A DNA stretch of 64,000 bases from Bacteroidota bacterium (GCA_023396415.1 JAEWWJ010000058.1:1-64000); one strand, 5' to 3'. Counted from the first letter of the stretch, positions 44,102 to 53,958 are shown. The notes: generated by a model from the letters alone, not told the origin. Numbers and translations are program-made.

Positions 44102-44613
44102 TAACAACCCACTCTTTTGGTTGGCTCAGGCTAAAGAAAATGGTTGGCCTCGGAGCTTTTTTTACTTTGTTTCTGCTTGTTGTTGGCCTAACTTCATGCG
44201 GTAAAAAACTTTTCTACGACGATGTGCAGGCGCTTCCCAAAGAGGGGTGGAGCAAAAACCAAAAGCTTCGCTTCAATATGGAGGTCAACGATACGACATC
44301 AACTTTTCAGTTTGCGATGCACATAAGAAATGACTTGAATTACCGTTATAGTAACGTCTATTTTTTCTTAGAAACACAATTTCCAAACGGAAACATCACC
44401 CGCGACACCCTCGAATGTATCGTGGCCGACCCTTACGGAAAATGGTTGGGAAGTGGTTATGGCAATCTGAGGCAAAACCTCATCGTGCTGAATCCTTCAA
44501 TCAAATTTCCGCTGACGGGTCAATATACTTTTAATGTGGAACATGCTATGCGTGAGGATGTTCTGGAAGGGATTGCAGATATTGGACTACATGTTGAGAG
44601 GAACCCTAATTAA
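44098..44613 (+). CDS. gldH: Gliding-motility lipoprotein GldH
   Basis: A 171-aa lipoprotein of the GldH family, needed for gliding motility in Flavobacterium and found with T9SS genes; in non-gliding species the role is unclear. Signal region LGAFFTLFLLVVGLTSC with lipobox Cys; mature part contains FYDDVQALPKEGWSKNQ, HIRNDLNYRYSNVYFF and DTLECIVADPYGKWLG, typical of the family. The start used is GTG at 44098, overlapping the ricT stop by four bases; an internal ATG at 44140 is possible. It is followed 13 bases later by the PBP1A gene. Conserved neighbourhood in Bacteroidota. Confidence 0.9.
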   Translation: MITTHSFGWLRLKKMVGLGAFFTLFLLVVGLTSCGKKLFYDDVQALPKEGWSKNQKLRFNMEVNDTTSTFQFAMHIRNDLNYRYSNVYFFLETQFPNGNITRDTLECIVADPYGKWLGSGYGNLRQNLIVLNPSIKFPLTGQYTFNVEHAMREDVLEGIADIGLHVERNPN

Positions 44614-44626
44614 GTAACAATTGGCA

Positions 44627-46894
44627 ATGGCAAAACAAAAAGCATCAAATAAAAGCTACAATTTATTGGTCACAATTTTCTGGCTGTCTTTTATTACGAT
44701 CGGCTTAGCTGTGTTTATGTTTTTTTACGGCCTGTCGAAAGGCTGGTATGGCGAAATGCCCAGTTTTGAAGAACTGGAAAACCCCGACACCAACTTAGCC
44801 TCCGAAATATTTTCATCAGATGGCGTAGTTCTTGGAACCTATCACATCGAGAACCGGTCGAATATTCACTTTTACGATCTGCCTCCCGATTTGGTAAATG
44901 CCTTGCTTGCTATCGAAGACATCCGTTTTACAGAACACTCAGGTATTGATTTTAAAGCACTTGGTCGTGTTGCTTATGGTGTTTTCACCGGAAATAGCAA
45001 AGGCGGTGGCAGCACACTTACCCAACAACTTGCCAAAAATCTTTTTCCCCGCGATGAAAACCTGAGTATCCCCGCCTTGGTGATGAGAAAATTCAAGGAG
45101 TGGGTCACCGCTTCGAGGCTCGAACGCAACTACTCTAAGGAAGAAATACTGGCCATGTACCTCAACACTGTACCTTTTGGTAGTCAAGCGTTTGGGATTA
45201 AATCGGCTGCATTGACTTTTTTTGGTAAATCAACAGATGAATTGCTGCTCGAAGAGGCCGCTTTGATGGCCGGGGTGGTGAATGCGCCCACTTGGTACAG
45301 CCCTGTACGGAATCCTGAACGCGCCTTACAACGCCGGAATCTGGTGCTAAAAAAGATGGCCGAATATGGCTTCATCTCGCAGCAAGTCTGCGACAGCGTA
45401 AGTGAGATCCCACTCAATATGTCGCAATTCGGTCTGCTCGACCATAACAGCGGATCGGCTACTTATTTCAGAGAGTTTCTTAGAGCTGAGCTCAAAAGTT
45501 GGGCTGCCGAACATAAAAAAGCCGATGGTAGTTCTTATGATATTTACAAAGATGGACTGAAAATATATACCACCATCAACTCACGTATGCAAACCTATGC
45601 CGAAGAGGCTGTGCGTGAGCATCTAGGAGGCGATTTGCAACCTGCCTTTTTTAACCATTGGAAAAACCAGTCGAATGCGCCCTTTGTGTTCCCTTCTTCT
45701 GAAATAAAAACCGAGGTAGAAAAAATTATGGATCAAGCCATGCGTCGAACCGACCGTTACCGCTATATGAAAAAGGCCGGTACCCCAATGGACTCAATCA
45801 GGCTGGCTTTCAATACACCTGTAAGAATGCGGGTTTTCTCATGGAAAGGTTCGGTGGACACGGTCATGTCGCCGATGGATTCAATCCGCTATTACAAGTT
45901 TTACCTGCAGTCGAGCCTTATGTCGGTGGATGTGCATACCGGACAAGTGAGGGCTTACGTGGGTGGAATTGATTATCGGTATTTTAAATACGATCATGCT
46001 ACCCAGGCACGCCGACAGGTGGGTTCAACTTTTAAACCGTTCCTTTATACGTTGGCCATGCAGGAGGGAGAATATACGCCTTGCTACAAAGTGCCGAACA
46101 TCAGTTACAGCGTTCAGTTGTGGGATGGAACTTTTTGGGAACCTAAAAATGCTAGTAATGAGCGCGTCGGTCAAGAGGTGACTTTGAAGTGGGCACTTGC
46201 CAACTCCAACAACTGGATTTCTGCTTATCTTATTAAACGTTTTCCACCCGAGTCGGTCATTCAAATGGCTCAAAAAATGGGTGTAGTGTCGCCAATTGAT
46301 CCGGTACCTGCAATCGCGCTTGGTACACCCGAAATTACTCTGAGTGAAATGGTGGGCGCAATGAATACTTTTTCAAATAAAGGAGTTTTCATCAAGCCTT
46401 ACTTCATTACCCGAATTGAAGACAAAAATGGCAATTTAATCGAGCGTTTTGCCCCCGAACAGTCAGAAGCACTCGATGAAGTTACGGCTTACAAAATGAT
46501 TCAACTGATGAAGGGTGTGGTGGAAAGCGGCACCGGTGTGCGTTTGCGCTCAAAATATAATTTAAGAAATCCTATTGCCGGAAAAACCGGAACCACTCAA
46601 AATCAATCCGATGGCTGGTTTATGGGTCTCACGCCCGACATAACAACAGGTATATGGACAGGAGCCGAAGATAGAAGCGTGCATTTTAGAAGCATTAAAT
46701 TGGGTCAAGGTGCCAATATGGCGTTGCCAATATGGGCTTTGTACATTCAAAAAATTTATAACGATCCGGTGCTCAACATCAGCAAAGGTGATTTTGACAA
46801 ACCATTGACCGATGTGAGTATTGATTTTGATTGTGTTGAGTATGATCGTCAACAAAATATCAACAGCAACACAGCCAATGACGATGACTTTTAG
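44627..46894 (+). CDS. Penicillin-binding protein 1A (bifunctional peptidoglycan synthase)
   Basis: Class A PBP of 755 aa, polymerising glycan strands and cross-linking peptides. One N-terminal membrane helix (ILVTIFWLSFITIGLAVFMFF region), GT51 domain with EDIRFTEHSGID (catalytic Glu) and GGSTLTQQLAKNLF, and transpeptidase domain with SxxK as STFK (S467-K470), SNN, and KTGTTQNQSDGWF. Frame opens at a TTG at 44621, but the ATG at 44627 is preferred. Last gene of the holB-ricT-gldH cluster. Confidence 0.95.
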   Translation: MAKQKASNKSYNLLVTIFWLSFITIGLAVFMFFYGLSKGWYGEMPSFEELENPDTNLASEIFSSDGVVLGTYHIENRSNIHFYDLPPDLVNALLAIEDIRFTEHSGIDFKALGRVAYGVFTGNSKGGGSTLTQQLAKNLFPRDENLSIPALVMRKFKEWVTASRLERNYSKEEILAMYLNTVPFGSQAFGIKSAALTFFGKSTDELLLEEAALMAGVVNAPTWYSPVRNPERALQRRNLVLKKMAEYGFISQQVCDSVSEIPLNMSQFGLLDHNSGSATYFREFLRAELKSWAAEHKKADGSSYDIYKDGLKIYTTINSRMQTYAEEAVREHLGGDLQPAFFNHWKNQSNAPFVFPSSEIKTEVEKIMDQAMRRTDRYRYMKKAGTPMDSIRLAFNTPVRMRVFSWKGSVDTVMSPMDSIRYYKFYLQSSLMSVDVHTGQVRAYVGGIDYRYFKYDHATQARRQVGSTFKPFLYTLAMQEGEYTPCYKVPNISYSVQLWDGTFWEPKNASNERVGQEVTLKWALANSNNWISAYLIKRFPPESVIQMAQKMGVVSPIDPVPAIALGTPEITLSEMVGAMNTFSNKGVFIKPYFITRIEDKNGNLIERFAPEQSEALDEVTAYKMIQLMKGVVESGTGVRLRSKYNLRNPIAGKTGTTQNQSDGWFMGLTPDITTGIWTGAEDRSVHFRSIKLGQGANMALPIWALYIQKIYNDPVLNISKGDFDKPLTDVSIDFDCVEYDRQQNINSNTANDDDF

Positions 46895-46930
46895 ATTTTT
46901 TTGCGGTCTTTGAACTATTGAGTAGTATTA

Positions 46931-49867
46931 TTACTCAATAATGATCTCGTCAATAAAAATATAGGCCTGACCTCCCGAACCCAAATGCCAGCTGGGAATA
47001 GTTCCGAAATTGGTTGCTTGTACACGTACATATCTAACTTTTTCGTTGATTTTCTGTCCGATGTCTTGTTTGAAAATACCTTCTACTTCGGGCGAAATCG
47101 CATGGCCAAGAGTAGCCGCTTTTTTGAATTTTTCTCCATCTGTTGAAATCGAGAAAGTTACAGTTTTGGGCATCCAGATCCATGAGCGAATGTCTTGAAC
47201 AAATCCGGCAGAAAGTGTATGGATGTGTTCCTCTTGACCGAGGTCAACAACAGCTTCAAAATCAACACCTTGATAACCTTGCCAACCACCCAATCGCCAA
47301 TTTTCGGAACCACGGATGCCATCAATCAGGGCATCGGCTCCACCCCCATGATAATTGGGATGGTAGCTGCTCAATAACTCAATTGTTCTACGGCTGTCCA
47401 TTTTAACAAAATGGGCTTCTGTTACTTTACTCCAACCTTTACTTTCATTGTAAGCTTTGGCTTTGATGAGTGTAGTATGTTCAATTTCAAATGGTTGCTG
47501 ATAGCGTGTGCTGTTTTTCTGTGGTTCATTTCCATCTAAGCTGTAATAAATTTCAGCCTCCGCTTCAATGTCTCCCATGCTCACCCTTAGCTTGTCTTTG
47601 ATGCGGATATCATCAGCCATTATAAATGGAACGGGAAGAATCTGTGCTTCCAGAATCGCGCTTGTGGGCGACTTTCCCAACTCAGCAATGTGGTGGATCA
47701 ATGGTTTTTTACCCATCTCAAAATGAAGATGGCCGCCTGCTACAATGTCAGAGTGCCGTAAGGTTGTAAGTGAATGAGGGTTGTTGTTCAGTGTAACTGA
47801 TTGAACGTAAATGTTTTCCTTTGAAAGGTTATCAGCGGTGATGCGGAAAGTTTTCCCGTTTTCTAATTGTATGGTCATCTCGGGAAACCATGGTGTTCCG
47901 ATCGCATACTCAGGTTGACCCGGACAAACCGGATAAAAGCCCATGGCACTCATGATAAGCCATGCCGACATTTGTCCACAGTCCTCATTTCCAATCAATC
48001 CATCGGGATTTGAGCTGTAAAATTCATCCATAATTTGTCGGACATATTTTTGGGTTTTCCAGGGTTGGCCAACATAATTGTAGAGGTAGGCCATGTGATG
48101 GCTGGGCTCGTTGCCGTGTGCATATTGCCCGATCAAACCGCTAATATCTTTCATGTCGCGACCTCCAACCTCAATATCTGTTGTAAAAAGCTGATCGAGT
48201 TTATTGGCAAGTGCTTCATTTCCACCATGTAAATTGGCCAAACCGACAATATCTTGAGGAACAAAAAAACTATACTGCCAGGAGTTGGCTTCGGTGAAAT
48301 GCCAATCTACCACGCTGGGATCGAAGGGTTGCAACCAACCGCCATTCAATCGGGGTCGCATGAAACCGGTTTCGGCATCAAAAATATTTTTATAGGATTG
48401 TGCCCTTACAATGTATTGTTGATGGATGCTGTCGTGGCCCAATTGCTTTGCCATCATGGCGATGCACCAATCGTTGTAGGCATATTCCAAAGTTTTTGAG
48501 ATGGATTCATGTTCTTTATCCCCTGGAATATAACCCATTTCACGATAGACATCCAATCCAAAGTGGTTCTGGTTGGCACTGTTCAGCATGGCTTGTAGGG
48601 CTTTTTCGCCATCAAATCCCCGCATATTTTTCATCCAAGCATCGGCAATGACAGAAATGGAATGGTTGCCAATCATACAATAGGTTTCGTTGCCGGCCAG
48701 CTCCCAAACTGGAAGTAAACCGCCCTTTTCGTACATATTGAGCATGGTTTTGATGAAATCGTTGGTCCGGTTTTGCTCAATTATCGTCATCAATGGATGC
48801 CAAGCCCTAAAGGTATCCCACAAACTAAAAACAGTGTAGTTGGTAAAATCATCAGCAATGGCAATGCTTCTGTCAATGGCGCGGTAGCGATGATCCACAT
48901 CCATAAACGTATTGGGCTGAATCATAGCATGATACATTGCAGTATAAAAGACTTTTAACTGCTCTTCTGTTCCTTTTGAAACATCAATTTTTGAGATTTC
49001 TTTGTTCCATTCGCTTTGGGCAGCCGTTTTTGTTTCTTCAAAATTCCAGTTTGGAAGTTCCTGTTTTAAATTGTTTTCGGCTCCTTCAAAATCAACGGCA
49101 GATAAACCTACTTTTACTTCAATGCGTTCGTTATCAATGGTATTGAACCCAACAAAAGCTTTAATGTTGGTGCCTGCGGCTTCTGTTGCTTGGGTAACTA
49201 AGCTGTCATTGATGGCAATTCCTTTATGACTGAAAGGTTTTGAGAACTCCATATAAAAGTACCAAATCATATCCTTAGCCCAATTGGTTGATCTTCTCAT
49301 GCCTCGAATCGTGCTGTCATTCACAAATTCAATGGACGATTCAACCACTTTGTCGCGATGTTGCAGATCAATGAGGAGTTTAGACTGGTCAGACCGTGGA
49401 AAGGTGTAACGGTGGTAGCCCACCCGTTTAGTGGCTGTTAACTCTGCAAAAACCTGTGGTTTTTCGAGCTTAACACTGTAATAACCGGCTTGCGCGTTCT
49501 CCTCCGATTTTTTGAAAGGAGAGCAGTATTCATGATTTTGAAAAACAGCAGGACCTACAACCGGCATGATGAGAATGTCGCCATAATCGCTTACTCCTGT
49601 GCCATTTAGAGCGGTATGCCCAAAACCATAGATCAAGGAATCTGAAAAATGGTATCCCGAACAGCCATCCCAACCATCGAGTCGTGTTTGTGGGCTGAGC
49701 TGAACCATCCCGAAAGGAAGGGTTGCTCCGGGAAAGGTGTGGCCGTGTCCGCCGGTGCCAATAAATGGATCAATGTAGGTGTAAGGTTCGTTTTTGCGAT
49801 CCAAACTGCTACATGAAAACGTAACCGTTAAAATAACAACTGCCAGTAAATGAAGAATATAGCGCAT
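46931..49867 (-). CDS. GH92 alpha-mannosidase, lipoprotein, with C-terminal binding domains
   Basis: Calcium-dependent glycoside hydrolase family 92 enzyme, which removes mannose with inversion, commonly alpha-1,2-linked. The 978-aa protein has a lipoprotein signal (VVILTVTFSCS). GH92 core about 30-760: YIDPFIGTGGHGHTFPGA, GMVQLSPQT, GFGHTALNGTG, EANSWQYSFFVPQD and GNEDCGQMSAW. The tail holds a chitobiase-like YYSLDGNEPQ segment and an F5/8-type domain. It lies 21 bases after the GH2 gene and is probably in the LacI-GH2-GH92 operon. Linkage specificity cannot be read from sequence. Confidence 0.93.
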   Translation of the reverse strand: MRYILHLLAVVILTVTFSCSSLDRKNEPYTYIDPFIGTGGHGHTFPGATLPFGMVQLSPQTRLDGWDGCSGYHFSDSLIYGFGHTALNGTGVSDYGDILIMPVVGPAVFQNHEYCSPFKKSEENAQAGYYSVKLEKPQVFAELTATKRVGYHRYTFPRSDQSKLLIDLQHRDKVVESSIEFVNDSTIRGMRRSTNWAKDMIWYFYMEFSKPFSHKGIAINDSLVTQATEAAGTNIKAFVGFNTIDNERIEVKVGLSAVDFEGAENNLKQELPNWNFEETKTAAQSEWNKEISKIDVSKGTEEQLKVFYTAMYHAMIQPNTFMDVDHRYRAIDRSIAIADDFTNYTVFSLWDTFRAWHPLMTIIEQNRTNDFIKTMLNMYEKGGLLPVWELAGNETYCMIGNHSISVIADAWMKNMRGFDGEKALQAMLNSANQNHFGLDVYREMGYIPGDKEHESISKTLEYAYNDWCIAMMAKQLGHDSIHQQYIVRAQSYKNIFDAETGFMRPRLNGGWLQPFDPSVVDWHFTEANSWQYSFFVPQDIVGLANLHGGNEALANKLDQLFTTDIEVGGRDMKDISGLIGQYAHGNEPSHHMAYLYNYVGQPWKTQKYVRQIMDEFYSSNPDGLIGNEDCGQMSAWLIMSAMGFYPVCPGQPEYAIGTPWFPEMTIQLENGKTFRITADNLSKENIYVQSVTLNNNPHSLTTLRHSDIVAGGHLHFEMGKKPLIHHIAELGKSPTSAILEAQILPVPFIMADDIRIKDKLRVSMGDIEAEAEIYYSLDGNEPQKNSTRYQQPFEIEHTTLIKAKAYNESKGWSKVTEAHFVKMDSRRTIELLSSYHPNYHGGGADALIDGIRGSENWRLGGWQGYQGVDFEAVVDLGQEEHIHTLSAGFVQDIRSWIWMPKTVTFSISTDGEKFKKAATLGHAISPEVEGIFKQDIGQKINEKVRYVRVQATNFGTIPSWHLGSGGQAYIFIDEIIIE

Positions 49868-49888
49868 AGTTGTAAGGTGTAAATGATT

Positions 49889-52501
49889 TTATTTTTGGGG
49901 GATGACCGCTTTGTATTTTTCAATCCAATGGTTGAGGTGGAAATATTGGAATTGCTTTTCAAAATCCTGCTGATTTAAACTTGTTGTACATCTGATTTCT
50001 CGTGTTTCACCGGCCTGAAGATGGAAAAAATTGTCGCTAAAACGCGCATTGGATTCGCTGAGGTAAAGCTGAACAAATGCTGTGAATGTTTGAGCAAAGA
50101 GTTTCAATACATATCCATCGGTGATGGGTTCAACTTCGATGTTGACTTCAGAAGGCAGGAGTTGGAGCTGACCCAATGGCGAAAGCATTTGATAATCAGA
50201 ATAAACTCTGCCATCGTTGGTTATGAAGTGAACTTCTATAAATGACTGATTGTGTTGTAAAACGAGATCATTTATCTTTAAGGGTTGGAAACGTAGCACT
50301 TTACCACTAAGGAGCGTGATTTTTTGTTCCAATAAACGCTTTTTTGTTCCATCAAACTGCGTTAAATCAACAGTAAATGTTCCATTCACATCTTCCAATT
50401 TATCCGAAATGAGTGACAATTCAATGTTTCCATTTTGCTGAATGGCCGACACCAAAACATCCTCAAACACCTCCTTGATGCGGTATTGAAGCGCCTTCCA
50501 ATTGTTCTGAAAGTCAATACCCGACCAACTCGTAACCGGCCAAACATCGTTCAATTGCCAGTAGAGCGAACCCATGCAATGAGGCTTTGATCGGCGTTGC
50601 GCTTCAATGGCCATTCCAATACCTTGCGCTTGAATAATTTGCGATGCAAAAATATATTCTTCAAGGGTTTGTGGCTTCAGCTCCTCCCGATCGAGATAGG
50701 TGGAAATGGTTTCAAATCCTGTGGGATGCTTTTGGTGACACCGCAAAGCAGGCGAAAATAAACTGTCTTCGGCTTTACTTTGAAAAGTGCGGATGGTAGC
50801 TAAGGCCGGCATGGCTTGAAAACCAAATTCACTCATAAAGCGTGGAACTTTTTTGAGGTACTTTTCAAAAGGCTCCTTTCCCCACCAAACACCCCAATAG
50901 TGCGAGTCGCCTTGCGTCATACTTTCTTTATGGCCCCATCCAATTTGCGGTGAACTTGCAACATATGCTGTATGCGGACTATAAGTGGCAACAACTTTGG
51001 GTAAAACTTGATGAAAAACGTCTTTATAGGATTTCCAAATGGAGTCTTGCAACCCCACTGTCATTTTGTATTGTTGTTGCCAGCCCCAATTGTGCCAGGC
51101 TTCATCCACCTCATTGTTGCCGCACCAAAGGGCAATGCTCGGATGTTTTCTCAGTCGCTTCACATGCTCAATGGCTTCTTCTTGAACATTTTGTAAAAAG
51201 ACACTGTCGCCGGGATACATCGCGCAGGCGAACATAAAATCTTGCCAAACCAACAATCCGTTTTGGTCGCAAAGCGAATAAAAATCATCCTTTTCATAAA
51301 TTCCACCACCCCAGACGCGTAAAAAATTCATGTTGGAAGCCTTAGCAGCGTTGATTAAGCTAACGTATGATTTATCAGCTACTTCAGTTACAAAACTATT
51401 TTGAGGAATGTAGTTGGCTCCCTTGGCGTAAAGGGCTACTCCATTGAGTTTAAAATAGAATGAAACGCCGGTTTCATCAGGTTTTTGAACGAGTTCGATG
51501 GTGCGAATTCCGCAATCAATGTTGTGTTGATAAATTTTTCCATCGGTAGTTTTTATCTCAATTTGCCAATGATACAAATTGGGCTCGCCTAAACCATTGC
51601 TCCACCATAGCTTCGGTTGGTGGATCTCAAAATCAAAAGCATAATCATTTAACCCTGGCTCAAGCTCCATAAGTTGTTGAAAAACAATCGTATCGGTTGA
51701 AACATCTTTCAATTCTATGTTTACATTTTTTTGTTTTTCTGTATCTAAGCTGAGATGTAATTTAAGCTTCGCAACTTCTTTGCTGATTTTTTCAGTGGCC
51801 ACAAATGCATCTATCGGAAAGAGATCGTCCCATCCTTTGAGTTGTACATTTTTCCATATCCCTGCCGTAATGAAAGCAGGTCCCCAATCCCATCCAAAAT
51901 GATAGGCTGCTTTTCGTGCAAACATCCATTTCCCTCCCGGAAGTATGCTTCCATGAGCAATAGAATCAGCCTTAAATTGCTGATATGCCGATGAAAACCG
52001 GATTTCTAAGAGGTTATTTTTCTCTTTGAGATGCGATTTGCAATTTACCTCCCAGCTGCGAAACATATTGTTGGTTTCTAACAGAAGTTGGCCATTCAGA
52101 AACACTTCAGCGAATGTATCGAGGCCTTCAAAAACGAGTTTTACTTGGCGACGCGCTGCTATTTCTGGGTTTACATCGAAAGTCATTTGATAAACCCAGT
52201 CTTTTTCGCCAATCCATTGCAAGTCTTTTTCATTGCAACCATAAAAAGGATCTGAAATCAATCCGTTGTTCAGCAAATCGGAATGGATGGTTCCGGGGAC
52301 GGTTGCAGGTAAAAAAGAATTGGAATCAGCCACTGAAAATTGCCAACCATTGTTGAGGCTTTGCTCAATAACCAATCTTTTTTCGGTAGTTTTGCAGCCT
52401 GGGAGAAAGACGACGAACAAAAGCAAGCATACAGCTTTTAAAGCCAACAACCTGAATTTAATTGGTGTTCTTCTGGTAAAAAGACGGTTTAAAATATTCA
52501 T
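49889..52501 (-). CDS. GH2 beta-mannosidase, lipoprotein
   Basis: Retaining beta-mannosidase of the GH2 family, 870 aa. Lipoprotein signal VCLLLFVVFLPGC. Sugar-binding and sandwich domains at about 30-330 (VPGTIHSDLLNN, GEKDWVYQMTFD, WDWGPAFITAGIW). TIM barrel with acid/base E464 in WCGNNEVDEAW and nucleophile E558 in FMSEFGFQAMP, plus MGSLYWQLNDVWPVTSW. An in-frame TTG at 52510 is open; ATG 52501 is chosen. Together with the GH92 enzyme, it would trim beta- and alpha-mannosides such as those in N-glycans or plant mannan. Ninety bases downstream of lacI with no promoter match between. Confidence 0.93.
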   Translation of the reverse strand: MNILNRLFTRRTPIKFRLLALKAVCLLLFVVFLPGCKTTEKRLVIEQSLNNGWQFSVADSNSFLPATVPGTIHSDLLNNGLISDPFYGCNEKDLQWIGEKDWVYQMTFDVNPEIAARRQVKLVFEGLDTFAEVFLNGQLLLETNNMFRSWEVNCKSHLKEKNNLLEIRFSSAYQQFKADSIAHGSILPGGKWMFARKAAYHFGWDWGPAFITAGIWKNVQLKGWDDLFPIDAFVATEKISKEVAKLKLHLSLDTEKQKNVNIELKDVSTDTIVFQQLMELEPGLNDYAFDFEIHQPKLWWSNGLGEPNLYHWQIEIKTTDGKIYQHNIDCGIRTIELVQKPDETGVSFYFKLNGVALYAKGANYIPQNSFVTEVADKSYVSLINAAKASNMNFLRVWGGGIYEKDDFYSLCDQNGLLVWQDFMFACAMYPGDSVFLQNVQEEAIEHVKRLRKHPSIALWCGNNEVDEAWHNWGWQQQYKMTVGLQDSIWKSYKDVFHQVLPKVVATYSPHTAYVASSPQIGWGHKESMTQGDSHYWGVWWGKEPFEKYLKKVPRFMSEFGFQAMPALATIRTFQSKAEDSLFSPALRCHQKHPTGFETISTYLDREELKPQTLEEYIFASQIIQAQGIGMAIEAQRRSKPHCMGSLYWQLNDVWPVTSWSGIDFQNNWKALQYRIKEVFEDVLVSAIQQNGNIELSLISDKLEDVNGTFTVDLTQFDGTKKRLLEQKITLLSGKVLRFQPLKINDLVLQHNQSFIEVHFITNDGRVYSDYQMLSPLGQLQLLPSEVNIEVEPITDGYVLKLFAQTFTAFVQLYLSESNARFSDNFFHLQAGETREIRCTTSLNQQDFEKQFQYFHLNHWIEKYKAVIPQK

Positions 52502-52559
52502 ACTGAGCAATCTATTTTCTGATTATTCCATTCCGAAAAGGCCGGATTTTGATTCATGC

Positions 52560-52588
52560 AAAACCAATACAAGCCATTCATTGGTTTT
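52560..52588 (-). terminator. Possible hairpin between lacI and the GH2 gene
   Basis: AAAACCAAT (52560-52568) and ATTGGTTTT (52580-52588) form a 9-bp stem with an 11-base loop, but no T-run follows on the minus strand. It may be a weak terminator or attenuator inside the operon. Confidence 0.35.
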
Positions 52589-52591
52589 TTG

Positions 52592-53626
52592 CTATTTCCT
52601 TTTTACCGATGATTCTCTGATGATAATGTCCACCGGCAGACAAACTTTTTTCTCGGTTTCAGGTATTTCTTCTTTCAAAATTTGACGGTAGAGTAGGTTG
52701 AAAGCATGCTCGCAGATACGATCAACGGGTTGCTCGATGGCCGAAATAGAAGGCTGAGTAAATTCAAAATATTTTAAATCGTCAAAACCAATTAGCGCAA
52801 TGTCATCAGGAACTTGAATGGAAAGCTTGCGTAAATATTTTAAGCAAGTGGAGGTGAGGTTGTTGTTGAGTGTAAAAAATGCATCGGGCAGTTGTTGTGA
52901 TTGGTATAACTCCACGATTTTTTCGTTGATCGTAGATTCAATCTTGTCGAAAGGCGCTTTGATGTTCCACTCATCGCGCATCTCAATCCCTGCCTCATTC
53001 AACACCGATATAAAGCCATTCAGCCGATCGCTAATGGTCGAAATATGCTCCGGACTGATTGAAATGATCGCAAAACTTTTCATGCCTTGCGATAAAAGGT
53101 GTTGGGCCGCCAAGCGTGCTCCTCCAAAATTATCAACTGAAACATTGGGTGATTGCAAATCGTCAAAACTCCGGTCAATCAGCACATGAGGAAAGTTGGA
53201 TTCACTTAACTTATTGAAGTATAAGGCGTTATTTTGAGATGAAGAAATGATAAGACCATCCACTCTTCGGTTGAGCAACAGTCGTATTTGTTCCTCCTCT
53301 TTCTTCTGGTCTTCATCCGAGCTGCAAATCACCACGCTATAGCCTCGATTGTAAGCGTAATCCTCAAGTTTTCTGGCAATACGTGCATAAAAAATATTGG
53401 AAATGTCGCTCACTATCAATCCAATGGTTTTTGTTTTTCCGGTTCTAAAACCTTGAGCCAAAACGTTGGGTTGAAAGTTCAATTCTTGGATGCGCGCCCG
53501 AACCCTTTGCTGAGTTTCGGCACTAATTCCGTGTTCGTCGGCCTTATTGTTGATTACAAGTGACACCAAAGTTTTGGAAACGTTTAAACTTTTCGCCACA
53601 TCTGCTAATGAAGTTTTTTTTGTCAT
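52592..53626 (-). CDS. LacI-family transcriptional regulator
   Basis: A 344-aa repressor. N-terminal helix-turn-helix (SLADVAKSLNVSKTLVSLVI) and hinge helix (NFQPNVLAQGFR), then a periplasmic-binding-protein-like effector domain (TIGLIVSDISNIFYARI, HVLIDRSFDD, VSVDNFGGARLAAQHLL, IALIGFDDLKY). It precedes the GH2 and GH92 genes on the same strand and is divergent from the GH77 gene. Two palindromes sharing AAACGGTTT lie in the divergent region, one inside its own promoter, which suggests autorepression. The effector, perhaps a mannose- or glucose-containing sugar, is unknown. Confidence 0.93.
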   Translation of the reverse strand: MTKKTSLADVAKSLNVSKTLVSLVINNKADEHGISAETQQRVRARIQELNFQPNVLAQGFRTGKTKTIGLIVSDISNIFYARIARKLEDYAYNRGYSVVICSSDEDQKKEEEQIRLLLNRRVDGLIISSSQNNALYFNKLSESNFPHVLIDRSFDDLQSPNVSVDNFGGARLAAQHLLSQGMKSFAIISISPEHISTISDRLNGFISVLNEAGIEMRDEWNIKAPFDKIESTINEKIVELYQSQQLPDAFFTLNNNLTSTCLKYLRKLSIQVPDDIALIGFDDLKYFEFTQPSISAIEQPVDRICEHAFNLLYRQILKEEIPETEKKVCLPVDIIIRESSVKRK

Positions 53627-53643
53627 AGGTTCTGTCTTCGTTG

Positions 53644-53678
53644 CAAATGTAGTAAATTCGCTAAAACGGTTTAGCCAA
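53644..53678 (-). promoter_or_regulatory. lacI promoter overlapping an operator
   Basis: The reverse strand has TTG at 53678-53676 and TACATTTG at 53651-53644, spacer 24 bases. The spacer contains the palindrome at 53660-53675. Confidence 0.55.
53660..53675. promoter_or_regulatory. Candidate LacI operator 1
   Basis: GCTAAAACGGTTTAGC, a near-perfect 16-base palindrome with one mismatched pair, in the spacer of the lacI promoter. It shares AAACGGTTT with operator 2 at 53879-53889. Confidence 0.6.
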
Positions 53679-53878
53679 ACAAATGGATTTTTAAAACACC
53701 ATCATGTTTATTTTGATAGGATAAAAAACCTGAATTACAGTGCTTTTGACCCCCAAAGTTATCTGTTGTAAAACACTGAATTACTCAAATACCTCTTTTG
53801 GTTTGAAGATAAGCCCAACACGACCAATCATTCGCACGTTTTAATATTTGCTCAATTACATTGTTATATCAGCCACTG

Positions 53879-53889
53879 CAAACGGTTTG
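53879..53889. promoter_or_regulatory. Candidate LacI operator 2
   Basis: CAAACGGTTTG, a perfect 11-base palindrome centred on one G, about 60 bases upstream of the GH77 promoter element. Likely bound by the adjacent LacI protein. Confidence 0.55.
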
Positions 53890-53950
53890 ATTTTTATTTT
53901 TTTGAAAAAATGGGGTTTTGCTTGCAATGATTGAGTAAATTCACGAAATT

Positions 53951-53958
53951 TACATTTG
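53951..53958 (+). promoter_or_regulatory. TAnnTTTG element for the GH77 gene
   Basis: TACATTTG, 27 bases before the ATG at 53986. Confidence 0.5.
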
